From: Roridomyces roridus
Lineage: Eukaryota > Basidiomycota > Agaricomycetes > Agaricales > Mycenaceae
Reading direction: 5' to 3'
Length of the DNA: 64,000 nucleotides
Assembly (NCBI GenBank): GCA_029378245.1
Contig: JARKIF010000001.1
Span: 3,286,001-3,350,000 of the forward strand
Shown: in pieces, positions 45,790 to 57,001 of the stretch
How positions within the stretch are numbered: the first letter of the stretch is position 1
How the letters are laid out: each line of letters begins with the position of its first letter
Translations under genes and position numbers: made by a program
The notes under the pieces: generated by a model
What the model saw: the letters and a program-made list of their open reading frames with translations, nothing else
Databases searched by the model: none
Told to the model about the DNA's origin: nothing

Positions 45790-48469
45790 CTACAACGCAT
45801 TCGACGCCATGTTTTCGACATAGGGATCCCACTTCCAGTCAACATTCCTAGGTCAAAAGTTGAGAATATGCCAGACGAAGCAGGAGATCGTACATCAGGT
45901 CCACAACAGGAGCGGAGAGCCACAAGGAAAGTAGCTCGTTGTCCAACGGATCTGCAGGCAAGGCCCACGCATCCATGTCTGAGTTCTCGACTCCATCCCG
46001 CGATTCTGCTTTGTATTCGGTGATATCTTGAAGCACCTCCCATAGTATTCCGGCCGATTGCGACCTGTTCATTATACATTCAAATTCAGCGCTTTTTTGA
46101 CAACCACGCACCTTGATTCACAAGACTTGAATATCCTGGCAGCCGTTTGTACATGCGCCTGGTCTTTGTCTGAATCAACCCCACGTGGGTTGACAAAGTC
46201 CTTCAAAATAATGATAACTGCCGAAATGAAAGTTGAGTTCTGTTCGACTCGAATTAAGCGGGAATGAAATCGTAGTCGAACACGGACCTGGATAAAACTG
46301 GAGGCAACACGCTGTGATCTACTGATCCAGGTGTCTGCGACGCTGAGGGCAGAACGCGCGGCGGAAAGGCAAATGAAGAGCGATGGATCAGGGTGGGCAG
46401 TGCGAGTCAGCATGTAGGGCCGGTGGATCTATAAGACGGTTTCAACCATGAAACTACTCTAGAAAAGCAAGATCGCGAACGGCGATTTGAAGCCAGTAGA
46501 ATGTTGCATGAAGCACCGCGGACTGGTCGAAAAATACACCCTGCCCGTGAACAGGGTCCCAACAAACTGAGATGACTGTTAGAACCATGACCATAGTGTG
46601 AAAATGCCTTTACGATGGGGTGGTAGGGAGTCCATAAAAGCATTCATCATAGAGTCGAGCTCCACAACGGTTTTTTGTTGTAATTCCGGGGTCCATTTCA
46701 TCCGACTTTTCAACTCCTTGGGAGCGTACAGCCGACGCAGTGTCTTGCCAAGGATCTACGAAAATGTCAGCACAACACTGAACACGGTTGATGTGACTTG
46801 ATACCTTAAACAACCTCACAAAACGAACAAAGAAAGAGAGGGCCGATGGTCTTCCCAGTGGCTGCACGAAACCATGATCCCAAAACTCATCGTCGACTTC
46901 CAACGGCGGTTCAACGTCGTATCTAGCAAAGTTCAGAGACTCGACAATTATCGGAAGGCCGCGCACTCGTCAAGATCGATAGCAGGTGCCCGACCGAGGA
47001 AAGAGGACATTAAACCGTCCAAAACAAAGATCGACCTGTTCAAGGAATAAACACGGATCCCCTCCAATTCAGTCGGCCAATACCAGAATCCGCGATTCCA
47101 TAGTTCCTCCTCGCTTTTCATCGTGCGGGGATATCGACCGTGGTACCGAACGCAGGCAATGCCGAGACCCTACTCAGGCATCGAATTTGTCTAATTCGCG
47201 CAGAACAATTGACGCACCAGGTACAACCAAACCATGGGACGCGTGGATGCTCCCATAGAGTAAAGCGTCATGAGCTACAACTTCTTGAGTACACCGGGAG
47301 CAAATAAGACGGCGACGGACACAGTAGAACTGCAAATGATATACAGTGCATTCGGAAGGGTCCAACACAGTCTGCAGTTGACTGACAAAGGGCCAGCCGG
47401 ATGAAAGTGTGTTGCCGTCCAGCATCACTTGCGGATCGTCGGAATACTATGCATGCGCAATTGGAGATGTTCGATTCGAGGGTCCCTGCTCACCTGAGAT
47501 CCAAGAGCCAACACGGCCAGGACTACCGCCCCAAACCTTGAATCCATTTGATGCAATCCCTCCGCCAAGCGTCGGACAAATGAATTGCGATGAAGAACTG
47601 GAAACGTCGGATGCACATTTTCGAAGTAAAAATCGACCAGAGTCGTTAGGACATTGCTGGGCGGGAATACGTAGCGTGGCGGCGGAGAGTAGTGTTCTTT
47701 TTCCCACTGCAAAAGGAGGATGTCAGGACGACGATGAGATACGAAAGAAAGACAAGCAACAGGGAATTGATTCCTGTATATTGAACGTCTATGAGGCGAG
47801 CTTGGTGCTTTAAGCGAACGTTCAGGATGCCTCGCCTTGAGCTTGGAGAAGTTAGGAAATGTGGAGCGATGTGAAAGTATATCCACCACAAGTAGATTCT
47901 GCAACAAATTGACGTTGCTGGCGGGGCCAAAGAATTGGGGCTTGCAGCTAATAAACCCAGTTGAGATCTTCCACTCTTGAAACTGACCGGCGAGAGTGTC
48001 CACATCCACTTCCTCGGCCTCAGGAATATTCTTTTGAGATGCGGGTGTCGATCCACTCTCGCATGTCGACAAAGACTGCGAGCATATAGCACAGACAGAG
48101 AGGTCCCGTAGTTTGGCTTCCAAGGCGGCAACTTTTTCTCGAAGTTCTTGGACGAGCCTTGTAGGTTCAGGAACGTTCAGGTGGATTCTCCTATACAACA
48201 TCTGGAAACTAACTTGTTCTTGGGTCCCGGCTTTGATACGGGTTGGAGATATGTGCAAGATTGGCCAGCAGTCATACAACGGCCGCACCGCTGCCCTGGC
48301 ATATTCGACCCGTCGCCTGCTTCTTAGTAATCGCTGGACGCCGAGGGAGTGGTGGCTTACAGCGAACTGCAAAAGACCATCAAATTTCTGCGGGGAAAAC
48401 AGAAGATCATCGACCTTTATGTTGACGACAAGAGTCGCATGAACGAGCGAGCGGTTTCTGCGAGATCAT
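45790..48469 (-). CDS. Zn2Cys6 transcription factor, paralog E
   Basis: It starts at 48469 (MISQKPLARSCDSCRQHK). The spliced cluster reads VRCDGSNMPGQRCGRC and MTAGQSC, then TYLQPVSKPGPKNK. The coiled segment is LVQELREKVAALEAKLRDL. The Fungal_trans core has FYFENVHPTFPVLHRNSF and FGAVVLAVLALGSQVS near 47500-47640. The tail is NVDWKWDPYVENMASNAL with the stop at 45790; the conserved DQWD is changed to DWKWD. One basic-loop residue is His (RQHK) instead of Arg, which might alter DNA contact. The gene appears intact. It is the only copy whose microexon reads TTCGCT instead of TTCGAT. Confidence 0.85.
48361..48366 (-). other. 6-nt microexon of paralog E
   Basis: Minus-strand TTCGCT lies between ..TTTTGCAG and GTAAGC. 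Confidence 0.7.
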
Positions 48470-48572
48470 GGTAGTCGGTGATCAAGAGGCTGTTACTAAT
48501 CCGAAGCACTCCCATCAAAACGGCACACATTTGTGCCGTGTTCACAAAGTACAATGGAACATGTAATCCTGG

Positions 48573-49908
48573 CTAGCTACCTTCGGGTTTTACCAGCCCC
48601 AAACCAGACCACAGACTCGCAGGTGTGTAATCTTGGAAAAAGAGCATATTCCGCCCAAAACCGCTCGTGTTGAAATACTTGCCACTAATGAGAGGATCAG
48701 TTACGCTCGTTTCAACACAAAGAACGCACTGATTTATATGACCCGTCTGCACGATAGTCAGCCCAGGAGGCGCCATCAAATGGGCAAGGACCGCATACGA
48801 CGATTCCCCAACAAGCAGAACGTCGTTCCTACTCAACGTTCGCAAATCGTCCATCCTGTCGCGAGTGTCGATCAGCGTATACGTGCCTCCGCCCTCTCGC
48901 AACGGCGCAAGCACGCTCTCGTCGGCATTCCGCATCGCAACCATCACTTCTACTCGGGGCCCAAAAGTAGCGCGCATGTCGGCCAGGACGCGTGTTATCC
49001 GTTTCATGGACATGGAGAAGTAGAATTCGCCCTCGGGGAGTGAATTTGCGGTGTCGTCCCATCGGATGTGGATACCGACGGTGATGGGACGGTTTAATGG
49101 GTAGGTGAGAGCGGCTGGAAGCGGGAGAGGAGTGGCCGGCGCGAGCCTTTCACGTACCCAGTCCACGATGCAGCCGTTCAGGTCTTCAGTGACCTTGAAA
49201 ATATCAGACAAGGGCCGATAATATCCGCATGCACGAACCTCGCCATGCCACTCGTCGTCTATATCTCATGTGAACTTGCCAGAATCAGGTAACAGGCAGA
49301 CACACCCTTATTGTGAACGTCCTCCAAATCCAAAATACTCGTACAATCCCGCATAATTGCGCGGAGTTGGTCTGCTTTTTCAATCGCTGCTGATTCCCCC
49401 GAGCATAGTCCCCGTACAAGTTGAGCGCGATCCTCCTGCGGGAGATGGTCTTGAAGGCGACACGCGTCCAGGGCATCAACAGTGAAATCTTCCCGATTCA
49501 GCCGCGCATTGAAGATCTCCGAGTTGGAATACACGCGATTCCAATTTGATGCCAGAACAAGCGTGCTATCAAGTGCGCGGGATAGCACGATGCTGTGTTT
49601 AAAGTGCTGGAGTGCAGACTAGGACGGTCAGTTTATAATTTGTGGCAAAGAATCGCAAGACGCACACCCAGTCCCTCTTTTCCTATACTCCCTGCTCTCA
49701 GATAGACGCGTTTCTTGGGACGCGACGGACTGAGAACCTGTGGCATGTCCATTGGATATGGAACGTCGAGCTGGGTGCCAGGACTCGGACTCCACGGCTC
49801 CTTCAAGGTAAAGTGGACCACACCGAGCAGCGCGAGAATCGAGAAGGCGAATGCTTGAACAGTTCGTCGTGGTAGACAAGCTGCTATATCGCCCGTAAGA
49901 GCCCGCAT
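48573..49908 (-). CDS. Type II membrane protein, glycosyltransferase-like (fucosyltransferase-like fold)
   Basis: It starts at 49908 (MRALTGDIAACLPRRTVQAF) with a single N-terminal anchor (FAFSILALLGVVHFTL), a Golgi type II layout. KKRVYLRAGSIGKEGLG joins through an intron to LSRALDSTLVLASNWN, which recalls the GLGNQL...LA..L..TLVL start of fucosyltransferase-type enzymes. Later, ITVGIHIRWDDTANSLPEGE recalls their HIRRGD loop. RNDVLLVGESSYAVLAHLMA follows. It ends GLGLVKPEGS at 48573. The assignment rests on motif resemblance only; the donor sugar and acceptor cannot be named. An upstream start at 50070 is possible but would place 54 extra residues before the anchor. Confidence 0.5.
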
Positions 49909-50164
49909 CGTCGGTATTGAGGAGAGAGTGGGAAGGGCAGGTTGGTGCCAAGGTCCGCTGCGCCGGGTCCCCTGTCGATTTACAATTTTTCGACCCCTTT
50001 GCCAACCGCTTTTCGCGGCTATGATCTGATCATGGTCGAGTTCGGATAGGCGCACACGGCATCGCCACATGAAAGTTCAACATTCAACCATCGAATTTCT
50101 CTTCAGCGCTGGTACATTACAACATTCGTTCCGTAGAAATACACTCCTTAGTTTTCCATACCGC

Positions 50165-51602
50165 TCAGTTCCCTCTTCCTGTCATGTGAATAAACGCGGG
50201 CTCTTCATCCTTATCCTGTACACGCTTCAGCTTCTTCTTGGGTCTCGTTTCATTCGCGCTTGAAGATCGTTTGGCCGGGGACGACCCGGACGCTCCCGAG
50301 CCCGCTTCAACTCTCTCGCTCAACACGTATTCCAACACTTTAGACGCCTCCCCTAACTTCTCCTTCTCCTTCTTCGTCTGCAAATCTCTCGAAACAATCC
50401 CCCGCTGACGCGCAGTGCTACGTCCCTCTCTGGCCGAAGAAGGGCCCCGAAACCATGAGATGCTACCATGGCCTGTCCCGGCGTGAGTCTTGCTGGGGAC
50501 TGCCCACAACGCGCGGTCTGTGATGTGCGGGTGCCGCACGAGCCAACTGGCATCCGGCCACTGGTTGCCGAGCCCTTCTCCGGGATCAAACCAGCGCTGC
50601 CAACCAGAGGCAGTCTTTCCGTACAATCCGTACGCGCCTGGGGTAAGATCGAAGTATACATCGCCTGCCGTGCCGACATCGAGGTTTCGGGCAGGCGGAC
50701 GGGTGTCGGAAAATTGGAAGTACGGGATGCGATAGCGTTGGTTGCTGACCTCGGGTTTGAGTTGGTAGGGATAACCTGTGGGGAGTGTGTTCCCGGCAAG
50801 GAAATTCTTCAATTCAACCTTGATTTGTGGTTGAACGCGCGAGGTTGGTTTTGGGTTCATATTGCAGGGATGTTCAACTGCGACATCACCTTCGATGGAC
50901 GAGCAGTCAGATAGAGGCGAGAGGCTGCGTTGGCGTGGAGGATTGAGACGCTTTTCTAAAAGGAAATCAAACCTGAAAAATAAAGGGAAATCATCGTTAC
51001 TTACCTCTGGCACGAAGGATCGACTCTGGGAATTCCGGAATCTCGCGCAAAGGCTTGAGTTTCGCGAGCATGGTAGCAGCTTCCTTGAGCGCCACCGCCT
51101 TGGCCTTTATCCCCACTTCCCGGGGTGTAACCCCCATAAGATCACGATCCAAAGCCCACCTCCGACTCGCATGTACCTTCCGCCACCCTTCGTCAAACCA
51201 AGAAATACAATGCGCCGGCTGAACGCCAATCCACAACACTCTGTCCCCAAAAACGGGATGCAGCACCGCCCACTCGTTTGAAAGGGTGCTCTTCCCGTCT
51301 TGGCCCATGTCGACCCACTGCTTCCATCCCTTCTTCGTGTATCCCCACAATGCGAACGCCCCGGGCGTGAGGTCAACGTATACATCGCCGGGACTGCCGA
51401 CGTCGAGGTCGTGTGGCGGGCCTACGCCGTGGAATTCAAAGTACAGGATCTTGTGACGCGCATCCGAGGCGCCACTGCCGGACTCGCGGGATGTTTGATG
51501 TGGGTAGTTGACGGGAAGTGTTTCAACAGAGAAATGTTTGAGCTCCGAGGTGAGCCACGGCTGGACTAGAGACGTTTGCAAAGAATGCGTTGGGGGATTC
51601 AT
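50165..51602 (-). CDS. Protein with two copies of one unknown domain
   Basis: The start at 51602 (MNPPTHSLQTSLVQPWLTSE) leads into domain copy 1: LKHFSVETLPVNYPHQ, KILYFEFHGVGPPHDLDVGS and PGDVYVDLTPGAFALWGYTK. A 49-nt intron near 50954-51003 joins RAR to EKRLNPPRQRSLSPLSDCSS. Copy 2 then reads LKNFLAGNTLPTGYPYQ, RIPYFQFSDTRPPARNLDVG and AGDVYFDLTPGAYGLYGKTA. Both copies continue with a GW.(Q/K)W segment, an H/P-rich stretch and (I/C)SWF. The C-terminus is basic (KKKLKRVQDKDEEPAF), possibly nuclear. I do not recognise the domain. Internal duplication is plain from the sequence. Confidence 0.7.
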
Positions 51603-51733
51603 CAAGAGAGGCAACAGGACGCATGAAGAAGAAAACAGTTGGGAAACAACAGCAAAGAGAAAATTTTCTTTCTCACGCAAAGCGTCGGTGTTCAATCAAG
51701 CACATAATACAAAAAAAATCGTAAAAAGAACAT

Positions 51734-54049
51734 TCAGGCCTTGGCCTTGTCATCATCCACCACATCAACGCTCCCGTTGTTATTCAACTTGACCGCAACC
51801 TTCATCGTACTCGCCCGCGCAGGCCACGGCGCATCAAAGATCGATTCCAACTCCTCCAGCGTGCGCCCCTTCGTCTCGACGCACAAAAAGTACCACAGGA
51901 CCGACGCGACGAGGTCCCAGGCGACGAATCTGCGGGAGTGGTACTTTTAGCTCGACTCGGAATGCAACGAGGAGACTCACACAAAATAATACTTCCACCC
52001 AAGCTTCCCCAGTCCCACACTGTTCGCAAATGTATTTATAAAACCAGCGACGTTTGAGACTAGGATGTGAACCGCCATCCCTTTGGCCCGCATATCCTGC
52101 TTCATTACCCTGAACACCATTAAGCTCGTGGAGAGTTGGAGATCGAAACCACAACTCACTCGGCACAATAGAGTGCCTGCAGCGGCGTATATGTGAAAGC
52201 ATAAACGATTCCGAATACGAATATGAACGCAATGGATGCGTTAGCACCTGCTACGTTCTTGTTGTCCGGTTTACCGTCTACCAAGCCGTTTCGGTGTCAG
52301 GTCAAAAAGGGAGTGAGGTGTACATACATTTGGAGGAAAGAGCCGCAACCATCGCCAGCATGCACGCGAGGACAAAGGAGCCGATGTACAGACGGCGACG
52401 GCGTCCAATTTTGTCCGTAATTGCTGCGCCAGTGAACGCGCCGAATGCCGAAAGGATCGAGTTGGCAAAGTTGCTTGTAGGCGATCAGGATTAGAATTCG
52501 AGAGTGACGCAAGTAGCACTCACTAGACGAGCTGCGTGTGCTTGGAAGTGACACCCGCATTTTGCATCATCACCGTCAAAAAGTAAGTGATCAGCTGTGG
52601 GGAATTCAGGACGAGTGATCGAGGAAAGTGGGAAACGCACCCCGTTGCCAGCCAATTGCCCGTTCCAGCACTAGGAATACGTTGAGCGCCTGAGCATTGA
52701 ACTGCGGATCTACATACCATCAGAGAAAGACACAGCATTCTCCAGCGGCGGTTGCGAGACTTGAATAGAGCGCTATAGTCCCAGAACGGCTCTTCCTTCT
52801 TGACCGCAATCTGTTCCTGGAACTCTTGCATCTCGAGCTGAACGAAAACACTTGTAAGCACGGTCGCAAGACGAGGATACTGGTAACTACCTCGATAATG
52901 GCGTTGCTCTGCCCGTCATTAGAATGGTAATCGATCAAGATCTGGCGAGCCTCTTCGACGCGGCCACGAGAGATGAGCCAACGAGGAGATTCGGGACAGA
53001 ACCAAACACAGGTCATGACGATGATCTGCCACGAGGTGAGCTGGGTGGAGTAGAAGAAATGGACACGCACCGGAGGACCAATTTGCAGGATCAGAGGCAG
53101 ACGCCATGCCCAGGTGCTGTTCATCAGTTGTGTGCCGACCATGGCGCCCGTGGCGGGCATGCTTCCAATGAAGAAGCAGCTACAAAGAATCAGTTGGATG
53201 CGCGTGATGATAAGGAAAGGTACGCACGAATTATACAACGCTCCGAGACGACCACGCCATTGCGGTGGCGCGATTTCCGTTACCCAGGTCGGTGCAGCAG
53301 TGGTCGAAATGGCAATTCCGAAACCCAGAACGAACTGAGGAATCCATCAATCAAGGATTATGAAAAGATGATTCACGCACGCGACCACCAAGGAACGCTC
53401 CGCGGGTCTGCGCCGAGGTTGACACGGCCGAGCCTATCAAGATGAAAAGGCCGCCGATGAACATCCCGCCGCGTCTACCCCACTGCATGGCGTGAGTTAT
53501 CTTATCCAGTATGGAGAAGCCGAGGACGTACCCTCTCTGTTGCAGGACCCGCAAAGAATGCTCCGACACAATTCCCCGTGGTACTGCGAGTTGTGAGAAA
53601 CAGACGGGGTGAATTCAGGAACACACACTAGATCATGAAAACGATGCCCGTTGCCTTGCCCGTGGTAGCATACCCGAACTGGGATACATGAGGTAGCGGA
53701 AACACGACGGAATGGACAACTCACAAAGTCCAGATACTGAGGCATAGCGTTGATTCCACTCATCAAGCTCCCGTCAAACCCACTCGAGACGGCGTTGAGA
53801 AAGCCGACCATGACGATAAAGTACAACTGGGTCCAGTGAGTGCATGGAGAGATGGGACCGTCAGCAGACACATACCATGAAGCTCCGACGACTAAAGCCA
53901 TTCAGCTTGGTCTTTAACATGGCCTCCTGCAGCGCAGGGTCGTAGACCTGGGCGATGGTGGCCGGAGTCTGGGCATTGGTGGACGCGGACTTGACATCCG
54001 AGTCGTCGAACGACTTTTTCTCGTCGGACTCGTAGTGTGGGGACGCCAT
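51734..54049 (-). CDS. MFS sugar transporter
   Basis: It starts at 54049 (MASPHYESDEKKSFDDSD). About ten short introns join SGFDGSLMSGINAMPQYLDF, GRRGGMFIGGLFILIGSAVS, PTWVTEIAPPQWRGRLGALY, GTQLMNSTWAWRLPLILQIG, CPESPRWLISRGRVEEARQI, IGRRRRLYIGSFVLACMLAM, TYTPLQALYCAE and CVETKGRTLEELESIF, ending DVVDDDKAKA at 51734. The D-(R/K)-GRR, PESPRWL and ETKGRTLEE motifs are those of the sugar porter family. Twelve spans are expected. It is a proton-coupled or facilitative hexose or disaccharide carrier at the plasma membrane; the substrate cannot be told. The gene reads intact. Confidence 0.9.
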
Positions 54050-54256
54050 GGGGGTCGGATCCAAAGGAGGCGGGCTTCGTGATGCCTTTATATATTCGGC
54101 GGAGCCACACCAAGCGGGGCCGCGATAACACTAGCTGATTGGCGGACCGTGAGCCCGCCAATTGGATTTTCTGCATCAGATGGTGGTGCTGGCCGGTCCG
54201 CCTCGTAGATAGGCCTGGATAACGACGGAAAAACGTAGCGTCCGCCGTCCAGGCAA

Positions 54257-54274
54257 TTTTTTTTTTTTTTTTTT
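54257..54274 (+). repeat. T18 homopolymer tract
   Basis: Eighteen T in a row lie about 200 bp upstream of the sugar transporter start. Such dA:dT tracts often sit in fungal promoters. Confidence 0.6.
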
Positions 54275-54309
54275 CTTTCGAGGAAGAACGGGCCTCCAAG
54301 ACCGGAGCC

Positions 54310-54323
54310 CCGAGTTGACTCGG
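54310..54323. promoter_or_regulatory. CCG-N8-CGG element upstream of the sugar transporter
   Basis: Inverted CCG/CGG triplets spaced by 8 bases sit inside a 7-bp-stem hairpin (54308-54325), about 260 bp upstream of the transporter ATG in the divergent 54050-54694 region. Inverted CGG triplets are the usual target of Zn2Cys6 dimers. The link is inference. Confidence 0.35.
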
Positions 54324-54694
54324 GGCAGCCTTGTGGTGCAGGTTCACATGATCACTCTGTGTCGTAATCCCGCCAGTGGAGCGGCTGGAGAGAAGGACAT
54401 GAGAAGAAAGGAGACCTGGGACGGGAGTCGGAGACCGGGGGGGAAGGATTCAATGCTCGGTGGTGCTCGGTGGGCGGAGGCTTGACATGTTATTTGTAAG
54501 GGAAATTCTGAAACTCCTTGTGAGGCACGGGCCGCACGGCTGCAGGACTTCAAGTGCAGGGATGCTCCATTGACACGCAGGTCCTCCGAGTCGTTTTCTG
54601 TCGTTGGAAGAGTTCAAACGTTCAAGCTGAGTCGTGGGTGAGAACAAGACGCGATCACATCATCACGGCATCCGCGTCTTTGCTCCGGACCACC

Positions 54695-56589
54695 ATGTCC
54701 GCTACCGTGTTCTCTTTACCAGTGCCTCTCATACTGCTCATTCATCTTCACATCATCCAATATCCACACGCGAACAAGCCCGAATACGACCAAAACATCT
54801 TCAATCCTCGCGTCCGCGGTGTACGAGATCGCACAAAGACCATGGAGGATGTGTGCTACTTTCTCGTCTCGCGAATCGACAATGGCCGAAAGGCATGTGC
54901 ATTGAATTTCAACTGTGCCATTTCTTGACTCGCGTGTGCTAAGGTCCTGCCCACCTACCCATGTTCCCAACCCTCGGAAACGACTGCGTTCCGGACCTCT
55001 CTCGCAAAATTCCTAGAAGGTCTCCGCCACAGCTCAGTCTTTCCTTCGAGTGCCAAGTCAAAACCGACTGGTGGGGAAGAACACGGTGCTTGGTGGTGGA
55101 AAGATGTCATTGTCCGCAAATCTCTGCTGGAAGAATGCTCTGGAGAAAAGTAGGTCAGGAATACTGGCCGGTGCGCGCGCTCATGTTTCGTAGATTTGAG
55201 CGTCTCATTTTGGCGCTTTCTACTCACGTCCTGATGGTCGGGTCAAGAATCAAAGCTGAACCCACACAATCACAAGTATGTCGATCCATTGGCATTCAGA
55301 CGACGCTGAATGCTTCCAGAACTTGCTGCGCAGTCAGCCCCGCGTGTACAGTACACGACTGGGGGAATTCCAAGTGTCCTACAACACTTGGACACGAACA
55401 GCTGCGCGATTAGTGCAGCGTCAGCGCGACTTGAGTACGTTGCAGGTTAGCGTTCTTTTTTTGCCCGAATTCATATTATCAGCTTTTTAACAGGAGAATA
55501 TCCTGAACGTTGCGCCCACTCGACACGCTCAGCTTTCTACTGAGAAGCTATTGTCTCTCTCGCGCTCAAAGCTTCGGGATCTTCTCGCCGGTTGGTCGGA
55601 ACCAGCACTGATTTTCTGCATTGAACTGGCGGCACTCGAGCGAACGGATGATGTTTCTTCTGGAGGCAGCACCGCGGTCGAACAAGTCCCCCAAACCCCG
55701 CCTGCACCTCTTCCTATCGCTGCAGCACATCATCCGGAATTGCTACGCAAGCTGAGAAGGCGGATTTTCTCCAGCGATAATTCCGTCGAGTCCCAAATGA
55801 CCAATTCAACCCAGTCTCGCGCCGCCATTGCTCTGTCAGGACGTATCGACGCTGAGGAAAGGATGCTTCAGGCTCTCAAAGCTGCGTGCGCGCGGACACG
55901 CAAGACGGCTGCGGGTCTACGACCCCACCTCGATCGTGCCACCAAGCGCACATCGACGCTCCGCCCAATCAACATGAATCTTTGGCAAGATACTCACCCA
56001 ATCAAGATCGATCTCATGGTCAGTCGCCTCTCAAACTTGAAGCCCAAGCTCAGAAATCTTTCAGCCCCAATTGACTGATGCGGCGTTCACCGCTGCGGGT
56101 CTGTCGGTGCCTGGGTCGCGGGTTTTGATTCAATCGCGGGTAGACGACATACGTCGGACTCTACTCCCGAAGTATCCTGACATACCCGGTGCCCCAGCGA
56201 GGCAAAAGGCGGCGCCTCGGACGCCCAAAAGAGCCGCGCGGGAACTGAAAACCGAGACTCCGCCGGAGACGGTGAAGCCTCAGCGCCACTATCGGGCCGC
56301 CGTAGACGACGATCCCGGTACAGACCATGTTCGTGTTACTGTCTTTCGCCAAGCCCAAGCTGACTGGTTGCGGCAGACACCGAGACGTACATATGGGGTG
56401 GAGGAAGATCCGTTTGAGGACGAAGGCCCCAGTATGAGTGTGCGGGATCTGCTGTTGCAGGCGGATACGACGTGTTTTGATATGTTGAGTGGTGCGTTTT
56501 TTTTCGTTTGTCTTGTTCCTGTGAGGAGTGGGTCGTTGATGTGTGCAGATGGAAGGGAGTTTGAGGATCAGTCGATTTTATGGGAATAA
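54695..56589 (+). CDS. HAUS6-like augmin complex subunit
   Basis: It starts at 54695 (MSATVFSLPVPLILLIHLHI). The first exon continues YDQNIFNPRVRGVRDRTKTM and EDVCYFLVSRI, followed by a second exon with LPTYPCSQPSETTAFRTSLA, WWWKDVIVRKSLLEECSGEK and, after an intron, FERLILALSTHVLMVGSR. This is the pattern I know for the HAUS6 N-terminal domain (F/D-x-R-RGV-D, P..D/E...FR, LEEC-GE-FE-LLL-LS). Later exons carry helix-rich segments and ERMLQALKAACARTRKTAAG, ending FEDQSILWE at 56589. Augmin recruits gamma-tubulin to existing spindle microtubules. The C-terminal half is poorly conserved, so the call rests on the first 200 residues. Confidence 0.6.
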
Positions 56590-56788
56590 GTACAAGGCGC
56601 CGTTTGCAGTCTGCTGTTCGTATTTTAGAATCAAGGCTGAAGCGCTGATGCCAACTTTGAATCCAATTTCCCAAGCTTCACTTCTCCATTACTAATTTAG
56701 CCGCAACCAGAGACCACGCAAGCTCTCGGCGGGCGACTTCGAACTTTCGGACTGGATGCCATAAACTTGTATTCTATCGACGCCGGAA

Positions 56789-56827
56789 AACCACCGCGGC
56801 AGGCTGCCACGCAAGCTCTATGCCGGT
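56789..56827 (+). repeat. Upstream element shared by both aldo/keto reductase genes, copy 1
   Basis: It begins AACCACCGCGGCAGG and includes CCACGCAAGCTC; copy 2 is at 58874-58912. It is about 175 bp upstream of the first TATA box. Confidence 0.6.
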
Positions 56828-56962
56828 CACTCTATTGGGCCAAGTCGACGCTCTGAGCCGACTGTCGCCCGACTCCTCGGTGTTCCGAGTCCCTGATGCA
56901 GCCAATTTTCTCTCGGGGAGTGACTTAACTATCGTCTCAGGAGTTCCGGACACGTTAAAATG

Positions 56963-56970
56963 TATAAAAA
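56963..56970 (+). promoter_or_regulatory. TATA box of aldo/keto reductase 1
   Basis: TATAAAAA begins 39 bp before the ATG at 57002. Confidence 0.6.
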
Positions 56971-57001
56971 GGCCCCCGGAGTTCCTCATCGTCGCTTGAC
57001 C

